The notes under the pieces are model-generated. The model saw only the letters and a program-made list of their open reading frames with translations. It searched no databases and was not told where the DNA came from. The position numbers and the translations under genes were made by a program. A stretch of 64,000 bases of DNA from Mannheimia cairinae (GTDB lineage Bacteria; Pseudomonadota; Gammaproteobacteria; Enterobacterales; Pasteurellaceae), in the NCBI RefSeq assembly GCF_028649535.1, contig NZ_JAQSJE010000004.1, positions 1-64,000 of the forward strand, read 5' to 3'. Below, in pieces: positions 30,588-38,834 of the stretch. Positions within the stretch are counted from its first letter, which is position 1; the number at the start of each line of letters is the position of its first letter.

Positions 30588-32253
30588 ATGACTACTTTAA
30601 CTTGGCACGGTAAGGAAGATGCCGTAAGAAAAGCACGAAAAACGCCTTATTACCTATTGCGTGAAGTGCCTGAATTTTCACATAATCTTGGCGACAGCTC
30701 GACAGCTCGGCGAAAATAATGCCAATGTCAATGAAAATCTTATCATTCAAGGTGATAATTTAGCTGCCTTGAAGTCTCTTTTGCCCTTTTATGCTGGGCA
30801 AGTCAAATGTATCTATATAGATCCCCCTTATAATACTGGTAATGCTTTTGAGAATTATGATGATAATTTAGAGAATAGTATTTGGTATTCCCTAATGTAT
30901 CCAAGATTAGAATTATTACATTCTTTATTAAAAGAAGACGGTTTCTTTTGCTGTCAGATTGACGATTCTCAAAGCAGCTATTTAAAAATTATTTTGGATG
31001 AGATTTTTGGAAGAGATAATTATTTAACTACGCTATATATAAAGGTACGTTATCCTGAAAAAACTCTAAAAGAAGATATGGATTTTCATAAAGAAGTAGA
31101 GCAGATCCATATTTATAGAAAAAGCAGATTAGCTAAACCATATCTTAATAAGTTAGATGTAGGATTTGAAAAATTTACTTATTATATAAATGAATTATCT
31201 GAGCCTAGTAAAACTATTTATCTAGGTGGAAAACAGATTGATATTTTTGATAAAAATAGTTTTGAAATAATTGAAAAAGAGGGAAGTGAATTTGGCTTAA
31301 AAGAAATTTGGGCATCAGGAACTATTTTAGATGGTAATTCATCAGGGCGTTTTTTCAGAGATTATTTAACAGGAAGATCTGAAAGTGATGGTCTTGGAGT
31401 GTTATATAAAGTTTATGGTATTGGCGATGATAATTTATCATACAGATACTTTACTGGACCTAAAAAAGCAACTGCAACAAAAGGAAAATACTATCAGGGC
31501 GTACCTAAAAATAAACTTAATGAAGAAACAATCTTTAAGAAAATACCTATAAATAGCTTTTATGATTTTGCTGCAAATTTTGGTAATTGTCGTCAAGAAG
31601 GTGATGTAGGTTTCAGAGGTGGAAAAAAGCCTGAAATTTTAATTAGAACTTTGCTAGGTTATTTTTCCAATGAGGGAGATATTATTTTAGATAGCTTTCT
31701 CGGCAGCGGAACCACTGTCGCCGTTGCCCATAAAATGAACCGTCGTTATATCGGCATTGAAATTGGGCAACACGCTAAAACCCATGTTGTGCCACGCTTA
31801 AAGAAAGTGATTGAGGGAGAACAAGGCGGTATTTCTCAGGCGGTGAACTGGCAAGGTGGCGGTGCGTTCCGTTTTTGTGAATTGGGCGAAACGATTTTTG
31901 ATGAATTTGGATCCATCAATTCTGACATTGATTTTGAAGCATTAGCGGCGCATATTTGGTATTTGGAAAATCGCTTTCCTTTGCAAAAAAACACCGAAAA
32001 ATCACCGCTTGTCGGTATTCACAACGGCAAGGCGTATTATTTGTTGTATAACGGCATTTTGGGCGACAAAACGGTCAATGGTGGCAATGTACTGACTTCA
32101 AAAATGCTGAAAAATCTACCGCACTTTGATGAGCTGTTAGCTCAGGGACTGGATATGGTGATTTATGGCGAAGGCTGTCGTTTGATGGCAAGCCGTTTGG
32201 CTGAAAAACGTATTACATTTAAACATATTCCGCACGATGTGTCAGCACAATAA
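30588..32253 (+). CDS. mod: type III restriction-modification methyltransferase Mod, out of frame at an 8-bp repeat
   Basis: The N-terminus starts at ATG 30588 (MTTLTWHGKEDAVRKARKTP), but the frame meets a stop after 43 codons. The rest of the protein is in another frame from 30661. The break is at two tandem copies of GACAGCTC. Adding one 8-base copy would join the frames through the residues DSSTARQL and give 557 residues. Motif order is DPPYNTG first and FLGSGTT later, the beta-type adenine methyltransferase of type III systems, with the target-recognition part between. The current state would be OFF. res follows after 12 bases. Confidence 0.88.
30693..30708 (+). repeat. 8-bp tandem repeat in mod (two copies of GACAGCTC)
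   Basis: GACAGCTC occurs at 30693-30700 and again at 30701-30708. The number of copies sets the frame: with two copies the start ATG and the methyltransferase body are out of frame, and with three, six and so on they are in frame. This is the pattern of slipped-strand phase variation known for type III mod genes. Confidence 0.8.
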
Positions 32254-32265
32254 GGGGGGCTTGTT

Positions 32266-34920
32266 ATGAAACTAAAAAAATATCAACAAGATGCGATGCA
32301 AAGTGTCAGCCATTATTTTTCTAGTTGCTTGCAAAGCGATGCAGCAACGGCTTTTAAACAAATTCAGCCTGATTTTGACTATAAAACACCAAGCAAAGAT
32401 AGCCATTTAAGCCGTATTCCTTATGTTTGCGTGCGGATTCCAACAGGTGGTGGCAAAACTTTGTTGGCTGCACACAGCATTGCTCAGGTGGCAACGGATT
32501 ATTTGCAGCAGGAATTTCCGATGGCGCTCTGGCTTGTGCCAAGCAAAACGATTAAAACTCAGACGGCAGAAGCCTTAAAAAATCCTGAACACCCTTACCG
32601 CAAAGCGTTGGATAAGGCATTTAATCGTGAAGTGTTGGTGATTGAAGCGGAGCAATTTGGGCTGATTCGTCCGCAACATTTGAGCAATAAAGCGATTGTG
32701 GTGGTGTCAACCATTCAGAATTTCCGTGTGGAAGAAAAAGACGGTCGTAAAATTTATGCCTTCAATGAAAATTTAACCGCTCATTTTGAGCGGATTCCTG
32801 CGTCGGTGAAAGCGATGTTGGATAAGGTTCAAGATGGCGATTTGCAGGAAAATGGTTTAGCGGCAAAACATTTGGGGCAAGTTAAATGTTCTTTTGCCAA
32901 TTTGCTGAAAGCCTATCGTCCGTTGATTATCGTGGACGAAGCCCATAATGCCCGAACCAGTTTAACTTTTGATGTGTTGGCAAATTTGATGCCGTCTGCC
33001 ATTTTGGAATTTACCGCTACGCCAAACCAAGACCGAAAAGCAGGCAGTAATATCTTGTACCATGTTTCGGCTGGGGCGTTGAAAGCGGAAGAAATGATTA
33101 AATTGCCGATTGTGTTACATGAACATAAAACGTGGCAAAATGCGGTGGACAATGCGGTGATTGAGCGTAAAAGTTTGGAAGTGAAAGCCCAAAATGAGCT
33201 GGATTATCTTCGCCCAATTGTGCTGTTTCAAGCGGATCCGAAAAATGGCAATGTGACCGTTGATGTGCTAAAACACTATTTGATGGAAGATTTAAGCATT
33301 GATGAAGCGGAAATTGCAATAGTAACAGGTTCGCAACACGAATTAGATGAAGTAGATATTGCCAGTCCAACTTGCAAAATCAATTATGTGATTACCGTGG
33401 AAGCCTTAAAGGAAGGCTGGGATTGTCCTTTTGCTTATGTGTTTTGTTCGGTGCAAAATGTAGGTTCCAGCAAGGAAGCGGAGCAGTTGCTCGGGCGTGT
33501 GTTACGTATGCCTTACGCTAAACGCAGAATTATTGAAGATTTAAACCGTGCTTACGCACATTTATCGTCTGTTCGTTTTGGTGAAACAGCTCGCAACTTG
33601 GAAGACCGTTTAATCGGAATGGGTTTTGAAGCCTTGGAAGTGGCGCAAATGTTACAAACGCCAACGCAGCAAACCTTAGATGATTTAGATGATTTGCCAT
33701 TGTTTACACCAAATCAACCGCAAACCGTGTTTGAATTGCGCAAAATGCCTGATGTGGAAAAATTGAGTGAAACGGAACGTGGGCAGCTTAAAATCACGGA
33801 GCAAAGTGGGGAAAATGGAAAGGTGTTTTTAATGCAAGTGGAAGGTATAGTTAGCGAAAACTTGCAAAAAGTCATCACAAAAACCGCATCGGGCAATGCT
33901 AAAACCAAGTTGGAGCAAAGTATTGAAATTCACAATGCGAAAGTAGCTCAACAGGCATCACCTGCCCAGCGAGGCGAAGTATTTCCGACGATTCCACAGC
34001 TTTGTTTATCCATTCAAGGTGAATTGGAATTAGCCGATCCTGAATTGCTATTGGATTATTATGGTTGGAATCTGTTGGATTTTCCTGCCAAATTAGACCG
34101 TTTCCGTTGGCAAGACGATAGCCAAGGTTTTGAGATTGATATTGATGGCAATAAACTGCACTATCACGTTCAACAAACAGAACTAACGTTTTCTGATGAT
34201 TGGCTAGATATTAGCGAAAATGAGTTTGTACGTTGGCTAGATCAGCATTTAAAACTACCTGATGTTTCGCAAACGGAATCGTTGGTTTTTTTGCGCAAGT
34301 TGATTAGTAATTTGCTTGCTCAGCCGAATACAACCTTAACGGCTTTAATTCGTCAAAAATTCAACTTACTGCGAGAAATTAAAAATCTGATTGATGATTA
34401 CCGTCAACAAGCGGTGAAAAATCATTATCAAGGCTCGTTGTTTGGCGATAATGAAGAGATTACGGTTTGTCTAACTGAGCGTTATCAATTTAGTTTTTCG
34501 CCTGAATATTTTACACCACAAGCACCGTTTTATACTGGCAGATATAAGTTTCAAAAACATTATTTTGCTCATATTGAACAGATGAAAGATAAAGGTGAAG
34601 AGTATGATTGTGCGGTAGTTTTGGATAGCTTGCCGCAAGTAAAATACTGGATCAGAAACCCCGTGCATCGTGGTTTTAGTTTGCCATTAGCCAAAGATAA
34701 TTTCTATCCTGATTTTTTAGCCGTATTAAATGACGGCAGAATTTTAGTGGTGGAATACAAAGGCAAACCTTACGAAACCAACGACGACAGCAAAGAAAAA
34801 TGCTTAATTGCCGAACAATGGGAAAAATTGAGCAATGGTCAATGTCTGTTTGTGATGGCAGTGAAGAAAGATGGTTTCGGGCGAGATGTAAGAACTCAAT
34901 TATTAAATAAAATTAGTTAA
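32266..34920 (+). CDS. res: type III restriction endonuclease Res
   Basis: An 884-residue restriction subunit with an SF2 helicase motor and a nuclease tail. Walker A is PTGGGKT at 59-65, the Walker B box IIVDEAHN is near 221-228, and the later helicase motif QLLGRVLRMP follows. The C-terminal nuclease motif YPDFLAVL...VVEYKGKPY is near residue 815-833. Res needs Mod for site recognition, so with mod out of frame the pair should be inactive. It appears intact. A terminator follows. Confidence 0.94.
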   Translation: MKLKKYQQDAMQSVSHYFSSCLQSDAATAFKQIQPDFDYKTPSKDSHLSRIPYVCVRIPTGGGKTLLAAHSIAQVATDYLQQEFPMALWLVPSKTIKTQTAEALKNPEHPYRKALDKAFNREVLVIEAEQFGLIRPQHLSNKAIVVVSTIQNFRVEEKDGRKIYAFNENLTAHFERIPASVKAMLDKVQDGDLQENGLAAKHLGQVKCSFANLLKAYRPLIIVDEAHNARTSLTFDVLANLMPSAILEFTATPNQDRKAGSNILYHVSAGALKAEEMIKLPIVLHEHKTWQNAVDNAVIERKSLEVKAQNELDYLRPIVLFQADPKNGNVTVDVLKHYLMEDLSIDEAEIAIVTGSQHELDEVDIASPTCKINYVITVEALKEGWDCPFAYVFCSVQNVGSSKEAEQLLGRVLRMPYAKRRIIEDLNRAYAHLSSVRFGETARNLEDRLIGMGFEALEVAQMLQTPTQQTLDDLDDLPLFTPNQPQTVFELRKMPDVEKLSETERGQLKITEQSGENGKVFLMQVEGIVSENLQKVITKTASGNAKTKLEQSIEIHNAKVAQQASPAQRGEVFPTIPQLCLSIQGELELADPELLLDYYGWNLLDFPAKLDRFRWQDDSQGFEIDIDGNKLHYHVQQTELTFSDDWLDISENEFVRWLDQHLKLPDVSQTESLVFLRKLISNLLAQPNTTLTALIRQKFNLLREIKNLIDDYRQQAVKNHYQGSLFGDNEEITVCLTERYQFSFSPEYFTPQAPFYTGRYKFQKHYFAHIEQMKDKGEEYDCAVVLDSLPQVKYWIRNPVHRGFSLPLAKDNFYPDFLAVLNDGRILVVEYKGKPYETNDDSKEKCLIAEQWEKLSNGQCLFVMAVKKDGFGRDVRTQLLNKIS

Positions 34921-34923
34921 ATA

Positions 34924-34948
34924 TAAAGACGGCTTTGTGCCGTCTTTA
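34924..34948 (+). terminator. terminator of the mod-res operon
   Basis: AAAGACGGC (about 34926-34934) pairs with GCCGTCTTT (about 34939-34947), with a short loop and a T-rich end. Confidence 0.85.
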
Positions 34949-35353
34949 TTTTCATGTTGTATCGAATTTTTCATTGGACACAATTCAAATTGCTAAGTCA
35001 ACTGTGCGTATTCAGATCATTAAACACTTTGAGCTGACCTATGACAATTGAAGTCTTCCAACTTTTAATAGAAATAACACGTCTAAATTATTGAACACTC
35101 AGAGTGTTTAAAATATCAGCAATTAAACTCATCAAAAAATTTCTCTTGACATAGCTCAGGCCTTTTTTGAACTGGTTATATTCAAAAATACAAAAAACTT
35201 CAAAAAACACTTGACGAAAGAAAGTGCTTGACAAGCACCCTATAAAATAATATCTTTTTGCCCACAGAGAATAGTCCCTTTATTATGACTTTGCTTTTTA
35301 AGCCTAAAAAGGCTTAAAAAATTCAGAGTTCTAATGAAGGGATTTTTGTTTCT
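34949..35353. other. 405-base gap before transposase copy 2
   Basis: No gene is visible. It holds small inverted repeats: AACACTcagAGTGTT near 35094-35109, GTGCTTGACAAGCAC near 35223-35237, and TTTTTAAGCCTaaaAAGGCTTAAAAA near 35294-35319. These may be operators or a hairpin that limits transposase expression. TTGACA near 35153 is a candidate -35 element without a well-spaced -10. I found no copy of the 26-bp transposon end here. Confidence 0.5.
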
Positions 35354-36427
35354 ATGGCACAACATTTTCGGTTATCAGCGACAGCACGCCAGCTATCTAT
35401 GGATAGCTTGGTGAGTTTGTCTGATGACGAGATTTTTCAGCTATTAAAACAAGCTCGTTGGGGCAATGTAGATGGGATGAATGATGTTATTTGTCCGCAT
35501 TGTCATACTCGCCACCACGCCTATTTCATTTCTACTCGTAAACAATGGCAGTGCAAACATTGCCAACATCGTTTTTCTATTACAGCAGGCACTATTTTTC
35601 AAGGTGCAAAACTTTCTTTGCGTAAAATTGTATTAGCAATTTTCTATTTTTCGACTGAAAGCAAAGGATTATCCGCTATTACGCTATCACATAAGCTCAA
35701 CGTGCAATATAAAACAGCGTGGGTATTGCTGCATAAATTTCGTGAATCGCTTGATAAAGCCAAAGATTTAACACATTTAAGTGGTGAAGTTCATATTGAT
35801 GGAGCTTACATGAACAACTACATTCGTCCTAAAAACTTTCTCCATAAACGTATTGATAGACGAAAGAAACGTTATCAGCGTGCAGATAAATCTTGTGTAT
35901 TGGTATTCCGCCAACGTGCCGCTAATCAAGAAGTGATGAAAGGGGCCGATAGAAGCATTGTAGCCTTAATTAAAGAAGAAAATACGCAAGATATACTTCA
36001 TTTAACGCAACGTCTAGTCAAGCCAAATAGTACCATTCATGCTGATGAAAACTCTGCTTATGACAGTTTAGCCTTTCATTATGATTTATGGCGAGTAAAC
36101 CATTCGAAAGAGTACTGTTCGATTGACGGCGTAACGAATAACCTAGCCGAATCCTTTTTCGCACGGCTACGGCGAGCAATTACAGGTGTCTATCATAAGA
36201 TGAACAATAAATATCTGATGTTTTATGCAAATGAAATAGCGTGGCGAGAAGATAATCGCCGAAAAAGTGTAAAAGAGAAATTTGAGCAATTACTAAAATG
36301 TTGCTTAAACACCTTACCATCACGAGATTTTACAGGGTACTGGCAAGGCAATAAAAAACCAGAAGCTAAGTTTGGCTTAGAAAGCCTATACGCTTCAAAT
36401 GACCTTCACTATTCATTGGTGGCATAA
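35354..36427 (+). CDS. IS1595-family transposase (copy 2)
   Basis: A 357-residue transposase with the zinc ribbon C47, C50, C67 and C70 and the core motifs VHIDGAYM, IHADENSAYD and NNLAESFFARLRR. It is clearly related to, but diverged from, copy 1, so the two are not a recent duplication. It points to the right end of the transposon at 37432. The stop overlaps the next gene's start by one base (TAATG), so the small membrane protein is translated with it. Confidence 0.92.
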   Translation: MAQHFRLSATARQLSMDSLVSLSDDEIFQLLKQARWGNVDGMNDVICPHCHTRHHAYFISTRKQWQCKHCQHRFSITAGTIFQGAKLSLRKIVLAIFYFSTESKGLSAITLSHKLNVQYKTAWVLLHKFRESLDKAKDLTHLSGEVHIDGAYMNNYIRPKNFLHKRIDRRKKRYQRADKSCVLVFRQRAANQEVMKGADRSIVALIKEENTQDILHLTQRLVKPNSTIHADENSAYDSLAFHYDLWRVNHSKEYCSIDGVTNNLAESFFARLRRAITGVYHKMNNKYLMFYANEIAWREDNRRKSVKEKFEQLLKCCLNTLPSRDFTGYWQGNKKPEAKFGLESLYASNDLHYSLVA

Positions 36428-36792
36428 TGCAAGCATTTATTTTAATCTACATTCTTACATTAAATGTCTTTTATCAACGAGTAAAACGACTACGCTTTTT
36501 CTACTATGTAATGTTATTGACGATCATCATCACAATAAGCCATTACTTGATTGTGAATTATCAAGATACGCCAATATATTATGCCATAGCAATAGGCAAT
36601 GCTTGGGTAATATTGCTTGAACTCATCACGCTTATCGCAGGCTTAATTTATCGATTTGGTTATTTAAAAACACCTATCCCTGATGCAAATACAATTTTGA
36701 CAATGCCTACATTGGCACTCTTTCCCTACATTAGCCTATGGGGAGAGATGAAAAATGAACATATTGCCTATTGGGAAAATTTCACTCGTTAA
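36427..36792 (+). CDS. small membrane passenger protein coupled to transposase
   Basis: A 121-residue protein with three or four hydrophobic segments and few charged residues. I do not recognise it. Its start overlaps the transposase stop, and it is followed after 11 bases by another passenger gene. Pairing of a transposase with a membrane protein is unusual. It may be unrelated cargo or part of a two-gene module with the next gene. Confidence 0.6.
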   Translation: MQAFILIYILTLNVFYQRVKRLRFFYYVMLLTIIITISHYLIVNYQDTPIYYAIAIGNAWVILLELITLIAGLIYRFGYLKTPIPDANTILTMPTLALFPYISLWGEMKNEHIAYWENFTR

Positions 36793-36803
36793 TAAGGAAA
36801 ACA

Positions 36804-37316
36804 ATGACAGACACATCACTTAACGTTGATTTACGTAAAATGTCCTATGAAGATTTTAAGGAGTTTATGAAAGGATTAGCGATGATTTATTCAGAATCTA
36901 CTTTTGATTTCAGTTTCTTTTCCTTGCATAAATCTTTGCGTAGTATCGCCAAACAAATAGATCGTCCGCTATATAATTTATTTACCATTTATGGTGCGTA
37001 CGAAATCGCAGATAATCAAGTGGTATTAGCCATTTTTGATATATGCATCAACCTTGATGACGATGAAAGTGAAGAAAACAAAAGACCTAAAGTAGAAGTG
37101 AGCTTTGCAGAAGATACCACTCGTTTACGTTGTCCAATGAGTGTAAGAGATTTACTCACTCAATCAGATTATGTATTACGAGCAGAGCAAGCCTTTCCCC
37201 GAATAATGGAAGAAATGCTCTTGGAAAGAGAAAAAGAAAGACGAAAATCAACACCTATCACGTTTACTGATGAAGAACTTGAGTTACTATTAGAAGGTAG
37301 CATTCCATTTGAATAA
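36804..37316 (+). CDS. acidic passenger protein of unknown function
   Basis: A 170-residue soluble protein, not recognised. The N-terminal half has a mixed helical pattern (MSYEDFKEFMKGL), the centre is acidic (DDDESEENKR), and the C-terminus is charged and ends in EDEL-like helices. The ATG at 36804 follows AAGGAAAAC; an earlier ATG at 36771 lies inside the membrane-protein gene and lacks a site. It is the last gene before the right end of the transposon. Confidence 0.6.
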   Translation: MTDTSLNVDLRKMSYEDFKEFMKGLAMIYSESTFDFSFFSLHKSLRSIAKQIDRPLYNLFTIYGAYEIADNQVVLAIFDICINLDDDESEENKRPKVEVSFAEDTTRLRCPMSVRDLLTQSDYVLRAEQAFPRIMEEMLLEREKERRKSTPITFTDEELELLLEGSIPFE

Positions 37317-37345
37317 GCATACATTGTTAGAGCTAACTTGAACTA

Positions 37346-37382
37346 AAATGCCTTTAACTTTAATCGGTTAAAGGCATTTTTT
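37346..37382 (+). terminator. terminator at the right end of the transposon
   Basis: AAAATGCCTTTAAC pairs with GTTAAAGGCATTTT, followed by a T-run. A related stem (AAATGCCTTTC/GAAAGGCATTT) lies at the same distance inside the end at 60420, so it is part of the conserved end structure. Confidence 0.85.
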
Positions 37383-37432
37383 ATGGCGGTTAGATTTGAG
37401 TTTAGGCTTTGTGCAACTGCTACATAATACCG

Positions 37433-37483
37433 GTAATATAAGGTATTAAGCTACTTTTTACCAACTATTTTGTCCTATATGCC
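37433..37483 (-). mobile_element. IS256-type element, right part
   Basis: Begins with the second copy of the duplication GTAATATA and ends with the inverse of the 27013 end (37458-37483, reading TTACCAACTATTTTGTCC onwards). TAATAAAA follows at 37484-37491, matching 27005-27012. Together with 27013-28060 it rebuilds an element of about 1.1 kb. Confidence 0.85.
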
Positions 37484-37524
37484 TAATAAAACATGATCTG
37501 CCCCCAAAAAGTTGGACAAATTAA

Positions 37525-38330
37525 TTAAGTTAAATATCGAGCTCGGTACTGCACCGGGCTCAGTCCTTTTAAATTCAGTTTAATTCGTTTTTGGTTGTAA
37601 TACACTAAATATTTTTCAAGTTCATCCTGTAATTCCGCTATCGATGTGTAATTTCGAGTGTAAAAACATTCCGATTTCAATATCCCAAAAAAACTTTCTA
37701 TTACCGCATTATCGTAACAATTACCTCGTCGGCTCATACTTTGTAACGCTTTGCCTTTCAACATATCCACCCATTTTTTCATGCCGTAAAGCACACTTTG
37801 ATCACTGTGAATAATCGGGCAATCCCTCGGTTTTAACCGCTTAAACCCCTGTTCTAACATTCGTTTTACCAATGAAAACTTGGGGCGGGTGGCAAATTGA
37901 TAAGCAATAATTTCCCGATTGGCTAAATCCATCAGTGGGGAAAAATAGAGTTTTTCCTCTCCGATATGAAATTCCGTCACGTCCGTTACCTATTTCTGAT
38001 TGAGCTTAGTCGCCGTAAAATCACGATTAAGCAAATTCGGTGCAATATGCGAGGTTTTTCCGCGTTTTCCGTGTCTTTTCTTGCGGACAATCGAACGTAT
38101 GTCTAGCTCATTCATTAATTTCAACACCGTTTTATGGTTCAGTTTAAAGCCGATTTGGCGCAGTTTTATTGTCAAAGGACGATAACCGTCCCGCTGTTTG
38201 CTTTCCTGATACAACGATAATAGTGCCGCTTTTTCCGAGATGTAATCTTTCGTCACCGATTGGTAATAAAAGGTAGAACGAGACATTCCGGCCGCTTTTA
38301 ATAAATCATTGAGTGCGTGATTTTGCCTTA
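37525..38330 (-). pseudogene. IS3-family transposase orfB with a nonsense codon
   Basis: The catalytic integrase-like protein is read as MSRSTFYYQSVTKDYI... to TATKLNQK, then a TAG stop at 37990-37992. After that the same frame continues VTDVTEFHIGEEKLYFSPLMD, with later motifs SRRGNCYDNAVIESFFG and KRIKLNLKGLSPVQYR. The stop replaces what is a tryptophan in the common NQ.WVTDVTEF motif, so TGG probably mutated to TAG. Upstream the frame overlaps the end of orfA, as expected for ribosomal frameshifting. Movement by its own enzyme is unlikely. Confidence 0.85.
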
Positions 38331-38702
38331 AGATTTTGACGATTTCTCTTTTTTTTGCCGTCGATTTTGCCGGTCGAGTTCCTCCAACTTTTTTAGATAG
38401 GCATTCTCCGCTCGTAAGTAAGCTAATTCCCGCTGTAGCTTTTTAAAAGCTTGGGGCGACAAGTCGGTTGGCTCGGGGATTTCAATCTCTTTCTTTTTCA
38501 TTTTAGGCTTCACTATTTTAGGTGGTTTAGGCTTGATACAGGGAGATTTTACCCCCTCTAAGCCTCGTTCGTGAAACGCTTTTAGCCAATTAATGACAAC
38601 AGAATGGGGTATTTGATGAAGTTTAGCCACTTCGCGAATACCGAAATCCTGCTCGGTAACGAGTTTGATAATTTCTAAACGAAATTGATAAGAATGAGAC
38701 AT
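38328..38702 (-). CDS. IS3-family transposase orfA
   Basis: A 124-residue DNA-binding protein with a helix-turn-helix (FGIREVAKLHQIPHSVVINWLKAF) and a C-terminal leucine-zipper-like part (LQRELAYLRAENAYLKKLEEL). The second ATG (38702) gives the family N-terminus MSHSYQFRLEIIKL. The last part is lysine-rich, where a -1 slip into orfB would occur. Confidence 0.85.
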   Translation of the reverse strand: MSHSYQFRLEIIKLVTEQDFGIREVAKLHQIPHSVVINWLKAFHERGLEGVKSPCIKPKPPKIVKPKMKKKEIEIPEPTDLSPQAFKKLQRELAYLRAENAYLKKLEELDRQNRRQKKEKSSKS

Positions 38703-38747
38703 AATCTGCACCTCAAATTGGGTGTCCAGGTTTTGGGGTGCAGATCA

Positions 38748-38790
38748 TGTCTATTCATTATAGTGCTTCAATTTCACTATATTGGGTTTG
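38748..38790 (+). repeat. duplicate of the valS 3' end, left copy
   Basis: 43 bases identical to 48230-48272, in the same orientation; they include the last codons of valS (YSEIEAL and stop, on the minus strand). The copies flank the druE-druH pair, which suggests an integration or recombination event that duplicated the end of valS. Confidence 0.88.
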
Positions 38791-38834
38791 CAATTAATTT
38801 TCGTAACTTCAGCTTATAATTTAGTTATACTGTA

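Larger units (their letters stand above)
28061..37432. mobile_element. 9.37-kb IS1595-type transposon carrying a type III restriction-modification system
   Basis: Perfect 26-bp inverted ends lie at 28061-28086 (starting CGGTATTATGTAGC) and 37407-37432. GTAATATA flanks both sides (28053-28060 and 37433-37440), an 8-bp target duplication as IS1595-family elements make. Inside are two IS1595-family transposase genes facing outward (29067-30101 minus, 35354-36427 plus), four small passenger genes, an XRE regulator, mod and res. The transposases have no inner copies of the ends that I can see, so the unit moves, or moved, as a whole. It disrupts an IS256-type element. Confidence 0.92.
37494..38747 (-). 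mobile_element. IS3-family (IS150-group) insertion sequence
   Basis: Ends TGATCTGCCCCCAAAAAGTT at 37494 and its imperfect inverse, which finishes ...GCAGATCA at 38747, bound 1254 bases. Two overlapping genes on the minus strand (orfA, orfB) follow the IS3 plan. No clear target duplication is visible: the flanks ACA and TGT are themselves inverse. The element abuts the 8-bp duplication of the IS256-type element on the left and the valS-derived repeat on the right. Confidence 0.85.
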
